DNA of 64,000 bases from Pleurotus ostreatus/Saccharomyces cerevisiae fusant (GCA_024196135.1 JAMQCK010000080.1:21370-85369); one strand, 5' to 3'; counted from the stretch's first letter, positions 20,696-32,114 are shown. A program made the numbers and translations. The notes: generated from the sequence alone by a model not told the origin.

Positions 20696-23157
20696 ATGAG
20701 CTCGAAAGTGTATGAGCATTGCCTCGTCGGCATGCCCTACAAAGACTTCTTGGCCGAATTTATATGCATCGATTTTTCGCTCAAGACCGATCACGATGAA
20801 GCGTATGACACGATTGTAAGCACTGCAACGATTCTTCACCGCGTCGCATATAGTGACTTCGATGCTTCGCAGGTCGCAGGACTCAAGGAAAATTTAGCGT
20901 CCGGTACACCAGCCAAGACCGGTCTTGGGCTATACGTAATGCTGGGTAATGACCTCGCGCAGTTGCTCGAGGCACCGGTCCTTCGTTCCTTGGGCCCTCT
21001 TCCGGATGTCTTCGACGCCGGTGCATTTACGAAGCCCAAGGGAAACAAGACGCTCGACAAGGTCCTGAGCTTCATTGAAGACGAACACTCCCGACAGTTT
21101 AGCGTCTTCTCCTTCTTTCTTTTCTACAACGCCGACTACTTTCGTGTCATCCGCGTCGACCAGGACGGCCTGATCGTGACCGAGCGGGTCGCTTGTAAGC
21201 GCCTAAGCAATTTTTTTCAACACTTTGACGGGCTTTCTCCGGCGCAACGAGGCTATGACGCGACTGTGCGCGATGTATCGCAGGACTCGGACGAGGTGGG
21301 GCAAGCAAGGGAGGCGCTGAAACCATTTACCTCTGCAAGCCAGCAAAATGAACCTATACGAGAGATGGGCGTACCCACCGCTCACGAGGGCGGTGACGGG
21401 ATGCGCTGGTATCACATCTGGGCGCCGACTACCCAGCAGACGCACCTCCTCTCGCGCGCTACCCGCGGATACCCAGCCTGGGACCCGGCCGACAAGAAGG
21501 TCGTCTGGATCAAGGACTCGTGGCGCGCTCTCGATGACGACCTCTTCCCAGAGTCGGAGACCCTCCGACAGCTGAACGCGCAAGGCGTACAGTTTTCTCC
21601 CACCCTTTTCTGCGGCGGCGATCTGCCGGGGCAGAGAACACGGACGCACGAGTTCGTCGACGCGCTGTGGGCGCGAGAGTTCATTGAAAGGTCCTGCAAC
21701 AACGGTCTGCATAGGATGCACCATCCACGCATTCACCACCGCCTCGCGGAGACGTACGGCCGACCGCTGTGGGAGTTCGAGTCGTCGAAGCATCTGCTGC
21801 AAATTCTGCATGATGCCTTCACGTGTGAGTTACCGTATTTGTCTCCTTTGCTACCCGTCTTCCCTGCTTATCATCTCTTTGCTCTTCGTCTTCTTGCCTA
21901 CCCTTCACATTTTCTATTCGTCGCCTCCATTCTTGCTCTCTGCCTTTCGTCTCCATCTCCATTGATCCTCTGTCCATCCTGCCTTCTTCTCTGCTTCTCA
22001 TCATTCCTTTTCCCTGTTGATATCCTCTCCTGTTCCTCGCGCTCTGAACTGACTGACTGACTTCCCTCAGGCCACCGCATGGCCGTTTCCAAGTGCCGAA
22101 AGCTCCATCGAGACTTCAGCGCGTGGAACATCCTTTACGATCCCAAATCGGGGAGGGGTATCTTGACGGACTGGGATCTGTGCGCACCAATGCCCAGTGC
22201 AGAGGCATGCGAGGAGGATCCGACCATCAATCCTCTGGCGCAGGTACCGAACAGCTCTGGCCGACCCGACCGCACGGTAAGTAGTTCCTGGTGACGGCGT
22301 CTGCAGTGTCGCTGAGCCACATGCAGGGAACGTGGATGTTCATGTCCGTCAAAGTCCAGGACGCGGACCCTCACCTACATACCGTCCAGGACGACCTGGA
22401 GGCGCTGTTCTGGGTGGGCCTATACATGATCGCACTGTATATGCCCATACCGGAAGCCACCGCAATCGCGATCGTGGACGAGCTCTTCCAGTCATACACT
22501 TTCCGAGGCGGTGTCCCAGTCGGCGGGGATACCAAACGCTCGTTCCTATCGGGCAGCAGAAACTTCGAGCTCGAGCCCTCCCTCGAGTCCGCCTGCCCAG
22601 CGCTGACAACTTGGCTCAGATACTACAAGAAGCTGACTGGCGACTGGCTCCGGTATCTGACCGCGCGCGAGACTTACACCCCGGCCCCGCTCCTTGATGA
22701 CGCCCCACCTGCTCCGACGGATCTGCACGACTACGACAAACTCGATCAGATTTGGAGGCGGATACTTGACCATGGCGTCTTCATGGACAACGATCGCCTC
22801 AACGACCCGGACCACAAGCGAGACCCCTTCCACGTCACTGCGGTGTACAGGAAGTCTTTGGCAAAGGAGGCGGACAGGCAGGTGGAACTCCAGGCATCGG
22901 CCCGGTTCACTTTGGCCGAATCGCAACGGGCGGAGGCGGAGGCGCGACGGGCGGAGATGCAGCGGGGTAACCCCAAGGCGTCTATCGAGTTGGGCCTCAG
23001 CCAAAACTCCGGTGCGGATGCCTCGCGTGGCGACATCCTCCTCAAGCGCTCGGCGGTTATGAAGGCAGACAAGGAAGACAATGGAGGGAAGGAAGGAGCT
23101 CACAATGATTCCAGAAATGAGCAAGTTGACGAGGAGAACGAGGTGTTCGGCTTCTAG
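20696..23157 (+). CDS. FunK1-like fungal protein kinase A (shortened tail)
   Basis: Four exons (20696-20815, 20873-21824, 22071-22276, 22327-23157) give 702 residues. The catalytic part shows KLHRDFSAWNIL near residue 370 (HRD with Asn), ILTDWDLC in the place of the DFG motif, and HTVQDDLEALFWVGLYM, the DDLES-type stretch of FunK1 kinases. The N-terminal half is the FunK1 regulatory-like segment (FSFFLFYNADYFRVIR). The C-terminus is a Glu/Arg-rich coiled region. Compared with kinase B, this gene has an in-frame TAG at 23155 while similar sequence continues in frame to 23379. The first intron is 57 nt, stop-free and a multiple of three, so it could be retained. FunK1 kinases are expanded in Agaricomycetes and their substrates are largely unknown. 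Confidence 0.85.
21825..22070 (+). other. Enlarged pyrimidine-rich intron of kinase A with no internal AG
   Basis: 246 nt against 48 nt at the same site in kinase B. Apart from the AG within the GTGAGT donor, no AG dinucleotide was found before the acceptor CTCAG. Two CTGAC branch-site matches lie near 22052-22061. Confidence 0.7.
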
Positions 23158-23379
23158 GCCCGAATAGCATCGTTATCTGCGGCTAAAGACGCAGGAATGG
23201 GGGAGATTAGCGAGGAGGAGACGGATGCGGCCGACGAAACCTTCGAGGAGGCGGGGCGAGAGGCAAAGCGGCAGAGGACATCCGCGAACTTGGAGACCCT
23301 CACATGCACTTCCTCGACCACCTCTAATTCATCCGACACAGCGTCATTGCGCACGCTCAGGGAGCCGGGGCCACAGTAG
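23158..23379 (+). pseudogene. Orphaned kinase A tail beyond the TAG
   Basis: Directly after the stop, the same frame reads on for 73 codons with resemblance to the end of kinase B: EETDAADETFEE against a similar acidic run, then EAKRQRTS against AAKRQRTT, a basic cluster of nuclear-localisation type. This suggests one nonsense change cut off the tail. An unrecognised intron removing the stop is possible. Confidence 0.6.
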
Positions 23380-23604
23380 ATGAATGGCGCACAGTGGACT
23401 GGATGGGGACTTCTTTCTGCGTACCTCTTACAAAGGCTTCGGAAGCCTTAATGTTGAGCACGCTCTACGTATTGACTGCTTTCGACTGCATCCTGTGATG
23501 ATCTCTCGTTGTGCGCATTCGCCCGGTACCTAGGGTGCGCGTCGAATAGTGTGTCATTGCGCGCAGAGGCTCAACGCGCAAGGAACGTCCGTGTACAAGT
23601 CGCC

Positions 23605-24195
23605 CCCGCTTCCTCCCGGCTGCACACGAAGTTCGACGTCCTATTCTCCGACTCGGTCCCTCTGTGCTGCTCGTGTACGCCTCGCTCTCGCCCGTCTCTC
23701 AGTCCGGATGGATCAGATCTACACTCTTGTCTTGGTCCTCCCCCTCCCCGCGCTCCCCGCCGAACGCGCCATCCCACACCGGCGTCGGCAGCTCTGAGGA
23801 CAGGCCGGTAAACTCGATGTGCCAGCACGAGCGGCTGGCCTCGTCCGCGTCTCGCGCCGACGCAGCTCGAGGTTGAATGAGTGTCCAGACGAGCATCGAA
23901 TTTCTCGAACCAGCCGCCGCGGATTTGGCTGATCGCGCAGTTGAAGCAGAGCTCCTCAAGGCTCACATATCATAGTAACGTTTGCCCAGGTCTGGCGTCG
24001 CGGCCGTCACTGCGTGCGCGACGGCGTCAAGCTGGGCTGCCTCATCGGCCTAGTAGACGACAGCTCGTGCTGCTTGCCAGTGCTGATGGAGACTTTACAT
24101 CAGTGAGGCGAGTGCGTCGACTATTCGGCCCGCCTTGTCTGCGAGCACCTGGAGCACATTTCCTGGCAAGTCTCGCCTGCGGCTTGCCTTCTCCC
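23605..24195 (-). pseudogene. Decayed duplicate of the HEN1 gene 3' portion
   Basis: Plus-strand DNA here aligns by eye, in the same order and orientation, with 28036-28665 inside the HEN1 gene. Shared stretches include AACGCGCCATCCCACNCCGG, AACTCGATGTGCCAG and CCGCCTTGTC. On the minus strand it still reads HIEFTGLSSE and PTPVWDGAFGGE in pieces matching HIEFTGLFSE and PTPAWDGAFGGE of HEN1, but with frame changes and stops. It sits after kinase A exactly as HEN1 sits after kinase B, so it is the other half of a segmental duplication. No methyltransferase motif is present. Confidence 0.82.
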
Positions 24196-24474
24196 ATACT
24201 TCTTCTCCCCTGGAATCTGCACCTCTCAAGGATCAGCCCAGCGTTGGTATAGTATAGCACTGCCTTACTGTACTATACTTTGCAATGCAGTTCGTCGCAG
24301 GTACAAGCCGCGGTGTGTCTCTATTGCACGTGATCATCGCCCAATTTCGGTGATCGCCGACTGCCGACATTCTGACAGTTTGGTTCCCACGCAGGGCAAG
24401 TAGGCTCTTCCCAGATCAGTGCGTACCTCCTCCTCTTCTCCCGCTGTCTGCTCTCTCGCTGACCTGCGACGTCC
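24196..24474. other. Junction between HEN1 fragment and kinase B
   Basis: Contains the likely breakpoint of the duplicated segment and the kinase B promoter. Just past the homologous block are two ACTATACT/GTATAGTA-type strings (24247-24282) forming a short imperfect palindrome. No gene is supported. Confidence 0.35.
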
Positions 24475-27356
24475 ATGGATACAGATTCCTTTCACAAGGG
24501 CAGCCAAAAGCGCCGAATTTCTGAGCTCCAAGTCTCTGAACCCTCTACTGCAACCACCACCGCTGCCCCTGACAGCACCATCGTTGACCCTACTGCTGCC
24601 ACCGCTACCGCCACAAAGGCCCTTCGCCCTTTCCCGCCCAACTCGACTGGCCGGCCCTTGACCGCCGGCAGCACTCAACTATCGCTGAATACCTGGTGGG
24701 TTGAGCATCAGAAAGCCGCCTATCCTGCTGCTCCCCAGGCAAAGAACGACATGGCTGCGGATCTATATGGCTACTGTGAAGGTCCTATGCCCATTGAAGA
24801 CTTCCTTCACGAATTCGTACCACAGAACTCCACCCCAGAGACCCCCGAATACACCTACATTGTCAAGGAGGACAGCAAAGAAGCGGATCTGTATCCCATC
24901 TTGGTAAGTCCACTCAGCGCATGGCTCACTGAATAGCTAACCGCCACTGCAGCTCGGCGGCGCGAAGGCCATGATGCACAAGCACCGCTTCCTGGACACC
25001 AGCAACAACCCCGACCAACTCGCGAAACCTGGCGAAAAGCTGAAGCCTGACGCGATGGCCTATGACGTAGACGAGGGTACATATATGGGGGTTACCTTGG
25101 AGGATGTCCAGGACGGCAAAGTCACTCAGTTCCGCAAAAACGTCTTCGGCGCAGAGGGGAAGCGCGAGAAGGACATCTTCAACGACATGGCGAAACCCGG
25201 TCGCTTCGAGCCTCGCGTCAGGACGAGGAACAGCGAGTCGGAGGGCCAGGTCCTGCGTTACATCGAGGAGATCCATACACACCAACCTCGCTGCTTCTCG
25301 TTCTTCCTCTTCTTCACAAAGCATTATTTTCGCCTCATTCGAACCGATCGCGACGGTCTCATCGTGACAGAGCGCACAGCATGGACCGGGCAGCGGTTCC
25401 CGAATCGCCTGAACGACTTCTTCTATCGCTTCGACCACCTCAGCCGCGAGGAGCAGGGCTTTGACACCTCTGTCCGCGAGTCGAACAATGCGGAAGAGGA
25501 GGATGCCGCCAGAAAGGCCCTCATGCCCTATATTCCCGAGGAGACCCAGATCACCGAGCCCATTCGCCAGATTGGCGTACCCGTCCAACATGGCGCGCCG
25601 GCGAAGGGTATGCGCTATTACTACATCTGGGCGCCACTGTCCAACAGCGCGGGCTACGCGCGCGCGCGACTCGTGGCTACCCAGCCTGGGATTCTGAGGA
25701 GAAGAAAATCGTTTGGATCAAGGACTCGTGGCGATCTGCCAACGACATGGTCACTCCAGAGTCGGTGGTCATTAAAGAGCTCAACGATGCGAATGTGGAG
25801 TTCGCGCCCACGCTCTTCTGCGGCGGCGATCTCCCTGGGCCGACCCAGAAGACTCGGACGCACGAGTTCGTCAATGCGTTTTGGAACAGGGGGCAGCGTA
25901 AGCCTCACCATCCGCGCATACACCACCGTCTGGCGGAAACGTTTGGGCGCCCTTTATGGGAGTTTGAGTCGTCGCAGCATCTACTTGAGATAATGCACGA
26001 TGCGTTCACATGTAAGCTACTCCTATCGTCCTGCTGTCACTCATCTGATCACTTGCTAGGCCATCGCATGGCTGTTTCCAAGTGCCGGAAGCTCCATCGA
26101 GACTTCAGCGCGTGGAACATCCTTTACGACCCCAAATCGAAGAGGGGTATCTTGACGGACTGGGATCTGTGCGCACCGATGCCCAGTGCAGAGGCATGCG
26201 AGGAGGATCCGACCATCAATCCTCTGGCGCAGGTACCGAACAGCTCTGGCCGACCCGACCGCACGGTAAGTAGTTCCTGGTGACGGCGTCTGCAGTGTCG
26301 CTGAGCCACATGCAGGGAACGTGGATGTTCATGTCCATCAAAGCCCAGGACGCGGACCCTCACCTACATACCGTCCAGGACGACCTGGAGGCGCTGTTCT
26401 GGGTGGGTGTATACATGATCATATTGTATATGCCTATCCCGAGAGCAAACGCTATTGCCATCGTGGACGACGTGTTTCTGTCTTACAGTTTCGTAGACGG
26501 CATTCCCACGGGCGGCAATGGTAAAGCAGCATTTCTCTTGGGATCAGCCAAATATTCCCTCAGGCTTCCCGATACCGTCTCCCCGGCGTTGGTTTCTTGG
26601 GTCAAGTCCTACAATCAGCTGATCTTCGACTGGGTTTCTTATCTGAACAAGCTGGAGCGCCACAGCCTGGACCCGCTCCTTGATGACGCCCCGCCTGCTC
26701 CGACGGATCTGGTCGACTACGACAAGCTCGATCAGATTTGGAGGCGGATACTTGACCAGGGTGTCTTCGAGCCCCATGATCGCCTCAACGACAGGGACCA
26801 CAAGCGAGACCCCTTCCACGTCACTGCGGTGTACAGGAAGTCTGTGGCAAAGGAGGCGGACAGGCAGGTGGAACTCCAGGCATCGGCCCGGTTCACTTTG
26901 GCCGAATCGCAACGGGCGGAGGCGGAGGCGCGACGGGCGGAGATGCAGCGGGGCAACCCCAAGGCGTCTATCGAGTTGGGCCTCAGCCAAAACTCCGGTG
27001 CGGATGCCTCGCATAGCAACACCCTCCTTGAGCGCTCGGCGGCTATGGACGAGGGCGGGGAAGGTGTCGAGGGGGGAGAGGGGGCTAGAGAGGACAAGGA
27101 GGAGAACAAGGAGGCGTCTCGCTTACGGTCTCCCTCCCGGTCGGCATCGCTCCCTGCGGGAGAAGACGCGGGCATTGGATGGAACCGCTGGGAGGAGACA
27201 GATGTGGCAGACGAAACGCGTGAGCAGGAAGGGGGGCGCGCGGCGAAGCGACAGAGGACTACGTCGGCGGGAGGGCTCAGACGCACTTCTCCGCCCAGTC
27301 CAGATCGGCCTGGGACGACGTCGCCGCGTAGCCGCAAGAACTCGAAGCTGGAGTAG
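24475..27356 (+). pseudogene. FunK1-like fungal protein kinase B, frameshifted at a CG repeat
   Basis: Exons 24475-24903, 24953-26011, 26060-26265 and 26316-27356 parallel kinase A, with the last intron identical. It has a longer N-terminus (Thr/Ala-rich, with QKRRISEL) and a complete C-terminal tail ending in a basic cluster AAKRQRTT and SRKNSKLE. Motifs match A: KLHRDFSAWNIL, ILTDWDLC, TVQDDLEALFWVG. Exon 2 cannot be read through: up to 25656 the frame gives GMRYYYIWAPLSN, and past a (CG)6 tract at 25657-25668 the kinase sequence (TRGYPAWDSEEKKIVWIKDSW) continues in another frame. The offset equals one extra CG unit. It is called a pseudogene for that reason; an assembly error or recent slippage in an otherwise intact gene is equally possible. 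Confidence 0.75.
26266..26315 (+). other. 50-nt intron identical between kinases A and B
   Basis: The third intron reads the same at 22277-22326 and 26266-26315 although introns 1 and 2 differ fully. This marks a recent sequence exchange between the copies. Confidence 0.8.
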
Positions 27357-27706
27357 GTGAATGGGGCGTGCTGGATTGGAAGGGTGGGCATGTGGGGACA
27401 TTCACATAGTATTTGTTGTACACGCTGTGGGCTTTAGTACGCGCATGTATCTCGATGGGCAGGTCTTCAAAGATATCACAGTGATTGCACACAGCGACAG
27501 AGCTATGCGATATCACAATGTATACACAATGATGGCGCGCGTCGGGGTCAGTTGGCAAGTCGCTTTCCATACACTGCTCGCCACCGAGCCTTCACCCTCA
27601 GAGAGAGATATGGGCAGTAAAATTGCAAGACAGCCAAACAGCAACAGCGAGGTAAGTACATACAAACAAAATATCAAGATAGGGGGATCCTAGAAACACA
27701 GAACGC

Positions 27707-29825
27707 TCAACTCGTATCCGACCCATCGCTCTGATCCCCATCCCACCCCGCGGCCGAGCTTGCGCTGCTGTCCAGCGGGAGATGTCCCACAGGATACGCC
27801 CGCGCCTTCCCCTTCCCCTCCGGCTCCTCATCCCAACCCCAGCCCCCGCCCCATCCGCTGTTGTCCTCCGAGTCGCCCCACCCCTCACCCTCGTCCTCCC
27901 TATCCGCATCGCCGTGTCTTCCATGACCATCTCCATGCACGTCCCATCCACCGTGCTCTCCCCAGGCTTTCGTCGGGCTACGCTCCACGTCCTCGCTGCT
28001 CCAACCACTCCCGCTGTGTTCGGACCCAACGATGAAGCCCCGCTTCCTCGTCCCCGGCCCGCGCACGAAGTTCGACGGCCCCGCCTCCGAGACGTCTCCC
28101 TCCACCCCCTCCGTGCTGCTCGACCACGCCTCGCTCTCGCTCGGCTCCCAGTCCGGAGGGATCAGGTCCACGCTCCTGTCCTCGTCCTCGTCGTCCCCCT
28201 CCTCCCCCTCCCCACCGAACGCGCCATCCCACGCCGGCGTCGGCGGCTCCGAGAAGAGGCCGGTGAACTCGATGTGCCAGTACGACCGGCCGACCTCGTC
28301 CGCGTCGTGCGTGTTGATCTCGCGCCGGCGCAGCTCGAGGTCGGGCGAGCGCTCGACGGCCCAGACGAGCATCTCGAGCCAGCCGCCGCAGATGCGGCTG
28401 ATCGCGCGGTTGAACCAGAGCTCCTCGAGCCGCACGTAGCGCGTGCCCATGTCGCGCATCGCGGTCGTTACCCTGTCCGCGATGGCATCGAGCGAAGCTG
28501 GGTGCCGGGCTGCGTCATCTGCCTGGTGGGTTACTCCGTCCAGGAGCTCGTGCTTGGTGCCGATCGAGACTTGCTTGGAGGCGAGTTCGTCGACCATCCG
28601 ACGCGCCTTGTCCGCGAGCTCCTGGCGCTCTGCTTCCGGCAGGTCTTTCCGGCGGAAGCAGCAGACGAAGCTCGCAGAGCCCAATTCGTCTTCCCGGCCC
28701 CATGGGTCCTCTTCCATCGCACGGCCGACCGCGCTCATCTCTGCGACTTCGTAGCCCCAGTCCTGTGCGACCCCAGTGCAGTATGCCTCAAACTCTGGCG
28801 TCGTCCACTCGAATTTGTGATCCGCATGTCGGAAGACGCGATCTGTGCGCCCTGTGGGATCGGAGTAGCCGCCAGGGCGCACTTCAGGCCGAGTCGGGTC
28901 GAGGGGAGGCGAGAAGCGTGCGTTGTAGGCGTAGTTGGGTGTGGTGATGAGGAAGAGGCGCGGGTGGTAGACGCCCATCAAGACTGGGGCGAAGAAGGGG
29001 AGGATGGAGACGTCGAGGTGCTCGATGCTGCAAAGGATGTTAGCTATGAAAGCAAAACACACCTGCAATGCTCACGTACACTTCCGTCGCCACAATACAC
29101 TCCGCGTTCACAAACTCATCGTTCACCACCTCCAGTCCCCCTCGATACAGCCGCGCCTCCATACTCTCGTAGCGGGCGCACGTATTGTACCCATACGGGT
29201 CTTCTTCCTGGCGCGGCGGCGCGATGCTCAGCTTTGCGAAGTCGAGATCTTGCGTAGAAGTGAAAAGATCGAGGCCGGTGACCTTGCGGATGTGCAGATT
29301 GGAGATCTCGTCGCAGCCGACGTCAATCGCCTCGAGTGCGGGGTCAATGTTGAGCTGTGCGCGTGTCTGCGCATCGGGGGGATCGAGCCAGGGGGCAGGC
29401 TGGCAGAGGGTGGAGAGGAGGGAGCCTTCGCCGCAGCCGACGTCGAGGACCTATGAGGGAAGCGAGATGAGATTAGATGGGTGTACGATATATCGTATAC
29501 GCAGACGCACCTCGGTAACCTTCTCATTTCTAAGGATGTCCAGGATCCAGACGCGCCGCTGGAGGAACAATGGGGGGATGAAGGTAACACGCATGTCCTC
29601 GGGCTTAACCGATGTCGGCCATTCTGCGTCGCGAAGTATGTGCTGCCCAGCGCTCGGCTCGACCGTAAGCGTCTTCGGTGGCTCTGCCGTCACCGTGTTG
29701 GATCGCTCGGCCCGTGTCCTCGTCTGCTCTTCCTCACCGGCCCTGCATGGCTCGACGACCAGCGTCTGATATGGCTCGACACCCCGTGCAGTCTCCGTGG
29801 CTGTAATCGTAGCGGTCGCGGACAT
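27707..29825 (-). CDS. HEN1: HEN1-type small-RNA 2'-O-methyltransferase
   Basis: Three exons (29825-29511, 29450-29080, 29027-27707) give 668 residues. The catalytic domain starts at FIPPLFLQRRVWIL, then the SAM-binding motif VLDVGCGEGSLLS at the start of exon 2. The metal-binding signature EVIEHLD is rebuilt across the second intron, followed by FFAPVLMGVYHPRLFLITTP, PNYAYN and HADHKFEWT, whose His completes the metal site of HEN1 enzymes. Such enzymes methylate the 3'-terminal ribose of small RNAs and protect them from tailing. The C-terminal 200 residues are acidic and Gly/Trp/His-rich (GGWGWDEEPEGKGKAR), with no recognised domain. The convergent neighbour is kinase B, and part of this gene is duplicated at 23605-24195. 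The model keeps frame throughout. Confidence 0.92.
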
Positions 29826-30278
29826 TCAGCAGATAGAGGGGAAGGTGGCAACGGATATAGAAGAGGTCAAGGTGCGTGTCGACCCCGGTACCGGTTTTGG
29901 CGAGCCTCAAGGCGCCCATGTGTTCGTAAACGTCTTGTTTAGGTTCATTCTCGGCGTGCTGCACACCCTGGAATGCAGGAGCGCGGCCAGATGTCTAGCG
30001 GCATGGGGGCGGGCAAAAGTATTCCGATCGTCAGGGATCTGCTCAGAAATGTTGAGATCGCGGGGTACGATGGTGAGGAGACGGATGCAAATGTTTTGTG
30101 GCGTTAGCTGCGCCGCTCATGGCTGAGAGCACTGAGCAGTCTGCTGCATCCCTCAAAGTTTAAAAATGGTCCGAATGCTGAACAGGAGCTATTGCGCCAG
30201 TTCAAGGAACAAGAAAGAAGCACTCAATAATTTACGGTATGAACGAGTGTAGATCAGTACAGGCAAAACCACAAAACA
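29826..30278. other. HEN1 upstream region and PEX11 3' flank
   Basis: 453 nt without a supported coding region. It carries the HEN1 promoter (minus strand) and the end of the PEX11 gene. No TATA-like box was seen at a usual distance. Confidence 0.3.
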
Positions 30279-31535
30279 TCACGCCTTCTCCGCGGGTGCA
30301 TCTGCTGTAGCCAGAGGCTCAGGATCCATCGGTGCTTCCTCAGGAAGGGACGCATCCTTGGCAGATGGAAGCGCGGTGGCTTTCCAGGCTGAGTAGAATT
30401 GGGCCACGGCAGCTACCCAGCCGAAGAAAGTAACCCAAGTCTGCGAAACCAAGCGTCAGTCCGACCCCTCGCATACTTCGCCCGACGACACTCACATCGT
30501 TCTTGAACAGGCCCTTCTCCAGCGAGCTCAGATACACCCAGTCAGCATCCTCCGCATCCACGAGCCACACGAAATCACTCACTAATGGATCGTCATCGGC
30601 AAGTACCCAAGGTTCGCCACGAACTGATTAAACAGCGCGTCCCAGCTCGCCCGCAGCTCCCGCTTCTGCGCCGCCGACATCCCCGCGCGCTTGTACGCTC
30701 TGTGCTTCATGACCAGTAACTTCCTATCCTCCTCCATGTGCGCAAATTGCAGCAGGACGTACGCAGCCCAAAAGCGGCAAGAGAGCATGCCCAGGCGGTT
30801 CACGTCAACCTCGATGGGCTTTGTGAGGTTGGAGTTGGCGAGCTTGGGGGAGGTGGAGGCGAAGGGGATGAGCGACGCGGGCGCGGGCAGGGTGGCGGGC
30901 ACGACGTCCTTGGAGATGAGATACGAGAGCTGCTCGAGGGGGAAGAAGCCGAGCATGGACCAGCCCTGCAGGCGCTCGATGTTGTGGAGGCGCTTGGTAG
31001 GCTGGGGCGTGCGCTCGAGGGATATGAGCCATTGGAAGATGGGAAGGATACCTGTATTGAGGTAGGTTAGTGAGTTGGATTGGGGGGGGGGGGGGGGAGG
31101 GAAGGGGAGGGAACGGACTACGCACCCCAGAAGGACCACAGTCGGCGCGCGTCGCCGATCGTGCTGGCGAGCTTTCCCGCGCGCACTGCAACGCCGCTCG
31201 TGTCCGTCTTGCTCATACCAGCGCGGTGCTGCAGCCGGGCGCGCAAGTGGAGGAGGGGGACGAGGAGCTTGAGGGTGTATTGGACGAGCTGCCGTACGTG
31301 CGTGGTTCGTCAGCTTTCAGGCACCCTTCTGTGAAGGCTTCGGATACTGACTGCGAAGAACTTGCTATTCGGCGCGTCAGTGAATCAACATCGCGGACCA
31401 CATTCCAATCACTCACTCGCTACCGCCCCAGGTGCTCAGCAGTCTAACCAGATGATCGACGGTCGGAGAGGGGGGCACATGCGCGAAAGCACCGAGCACG
31501 GCGTCACTGACGCGGACCGCTGAGGACTTGGACAT
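30279..31535 (-). CDS. PEX11: PEX11-family peroxisomal membrane protein
   Basis: Six exons (31535-31417, 31364-31352, 31288-31126, 31051-30583, 30526-30496, 30440-30279) give 318 residues. The start is MSKSSAVRVSD. The PEX11 pattern follows: VDHLVRLLSTWGGS, KFFALVQYTLKLLVPLL, ARRLWSFWGILPIFQWL, NIERLQGWSMLGFFPLEQLSYL, RLGMLSCRFWAAYVLLQF, NLGYLPMTIHYSLEKGLFKND and TWVTFFGWVAAVAQFYSAWK. PEX11 proteins insert in the peroxisome membrane and drive its elongation and division. The second exon is only 13 nt (C + AAG TTC TTC GCA) with a GTCAGT donor. The intron 31125-31052 carries a run of 16 cytosines in the sense strand. The long insert between LSYL and RLGML (APASLIPFASTS) suggests the PEX11C-like branch. 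Confidence 0.88.
31082..31097. repeat. Homopolymer of 16 G in a PEX11 intron
   Basis: A plus-strand G16 run is C16 in the gene sense and forms part of the pyrimidine tract before the acceptor at 31053-31052. Its length is likely unstable. Confidence 0.85.
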
Positions 31536-32114
31536 TTTGGCAGGAGGACGTGAAGAGAATGACAGGAGTGTTGTGTTGTGGCTGAAGGGAGATGAAGCAA
31601 AGAAGAGATGGAAACAGTAAGATTAGGAAGAAATAGAGAGTCAAGTGCTGCTCGTCGTGGTCTGTGAAGAGGTTGGATCGCTAGCAGACTCCACTAGCAA
31701 TGACGGGCGGGGGAAGGAGGTGCGGGGATCGGTCCGGGCCGGTTATGAGCGGTGATTGTAGCCGGCTGGTTCTTCGCAGGTTCTGCAGCAAAGTGCGCAT
31801 CGAGATGGCACTGGAAGAGGGCGCCAACGCTAGGAGAGGAGGCCTGGTGGTGGTAGAGAGCAGGACACGATCGCACGTGAGTCTACCGGTAATGGACGCG
31901 CCGGCAACATTGGGGCATTGGCGGTAGTCCCGGGCCGGCTCAGTCCAGCACACGTTCACGTTCATCAATCGCCAGAGAGGGGAACTCAAGCTCTCAAGGA
32001 CAGAGTATGCAACTTGGGAGTATGCTATGTGCATTCCCCAACTGTACATCATTATCTAGTATTACATTAGGCCTGTATGACCTCTGCGTCCTTCTACTCA
32101 CACTCATCGACCAT
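31536..32114. other. PEX11 promoter and 3' side of the MDR reductase
   Basis: 579 nt. AT-rich purine runs (AGAAGAGATGGAAACAG) lie near the PEX11 start. No coding region is supported. Confidence 0.3.

Noticed and set aside
27782..29257. A 491-codon plus-strand frame opposite HEN1
   Set aside because: It is the antisense of the HEN1 coding exon, rich in Arg/Pro/Leu, with no domain; GC-rich coding DNA often opens such frames.
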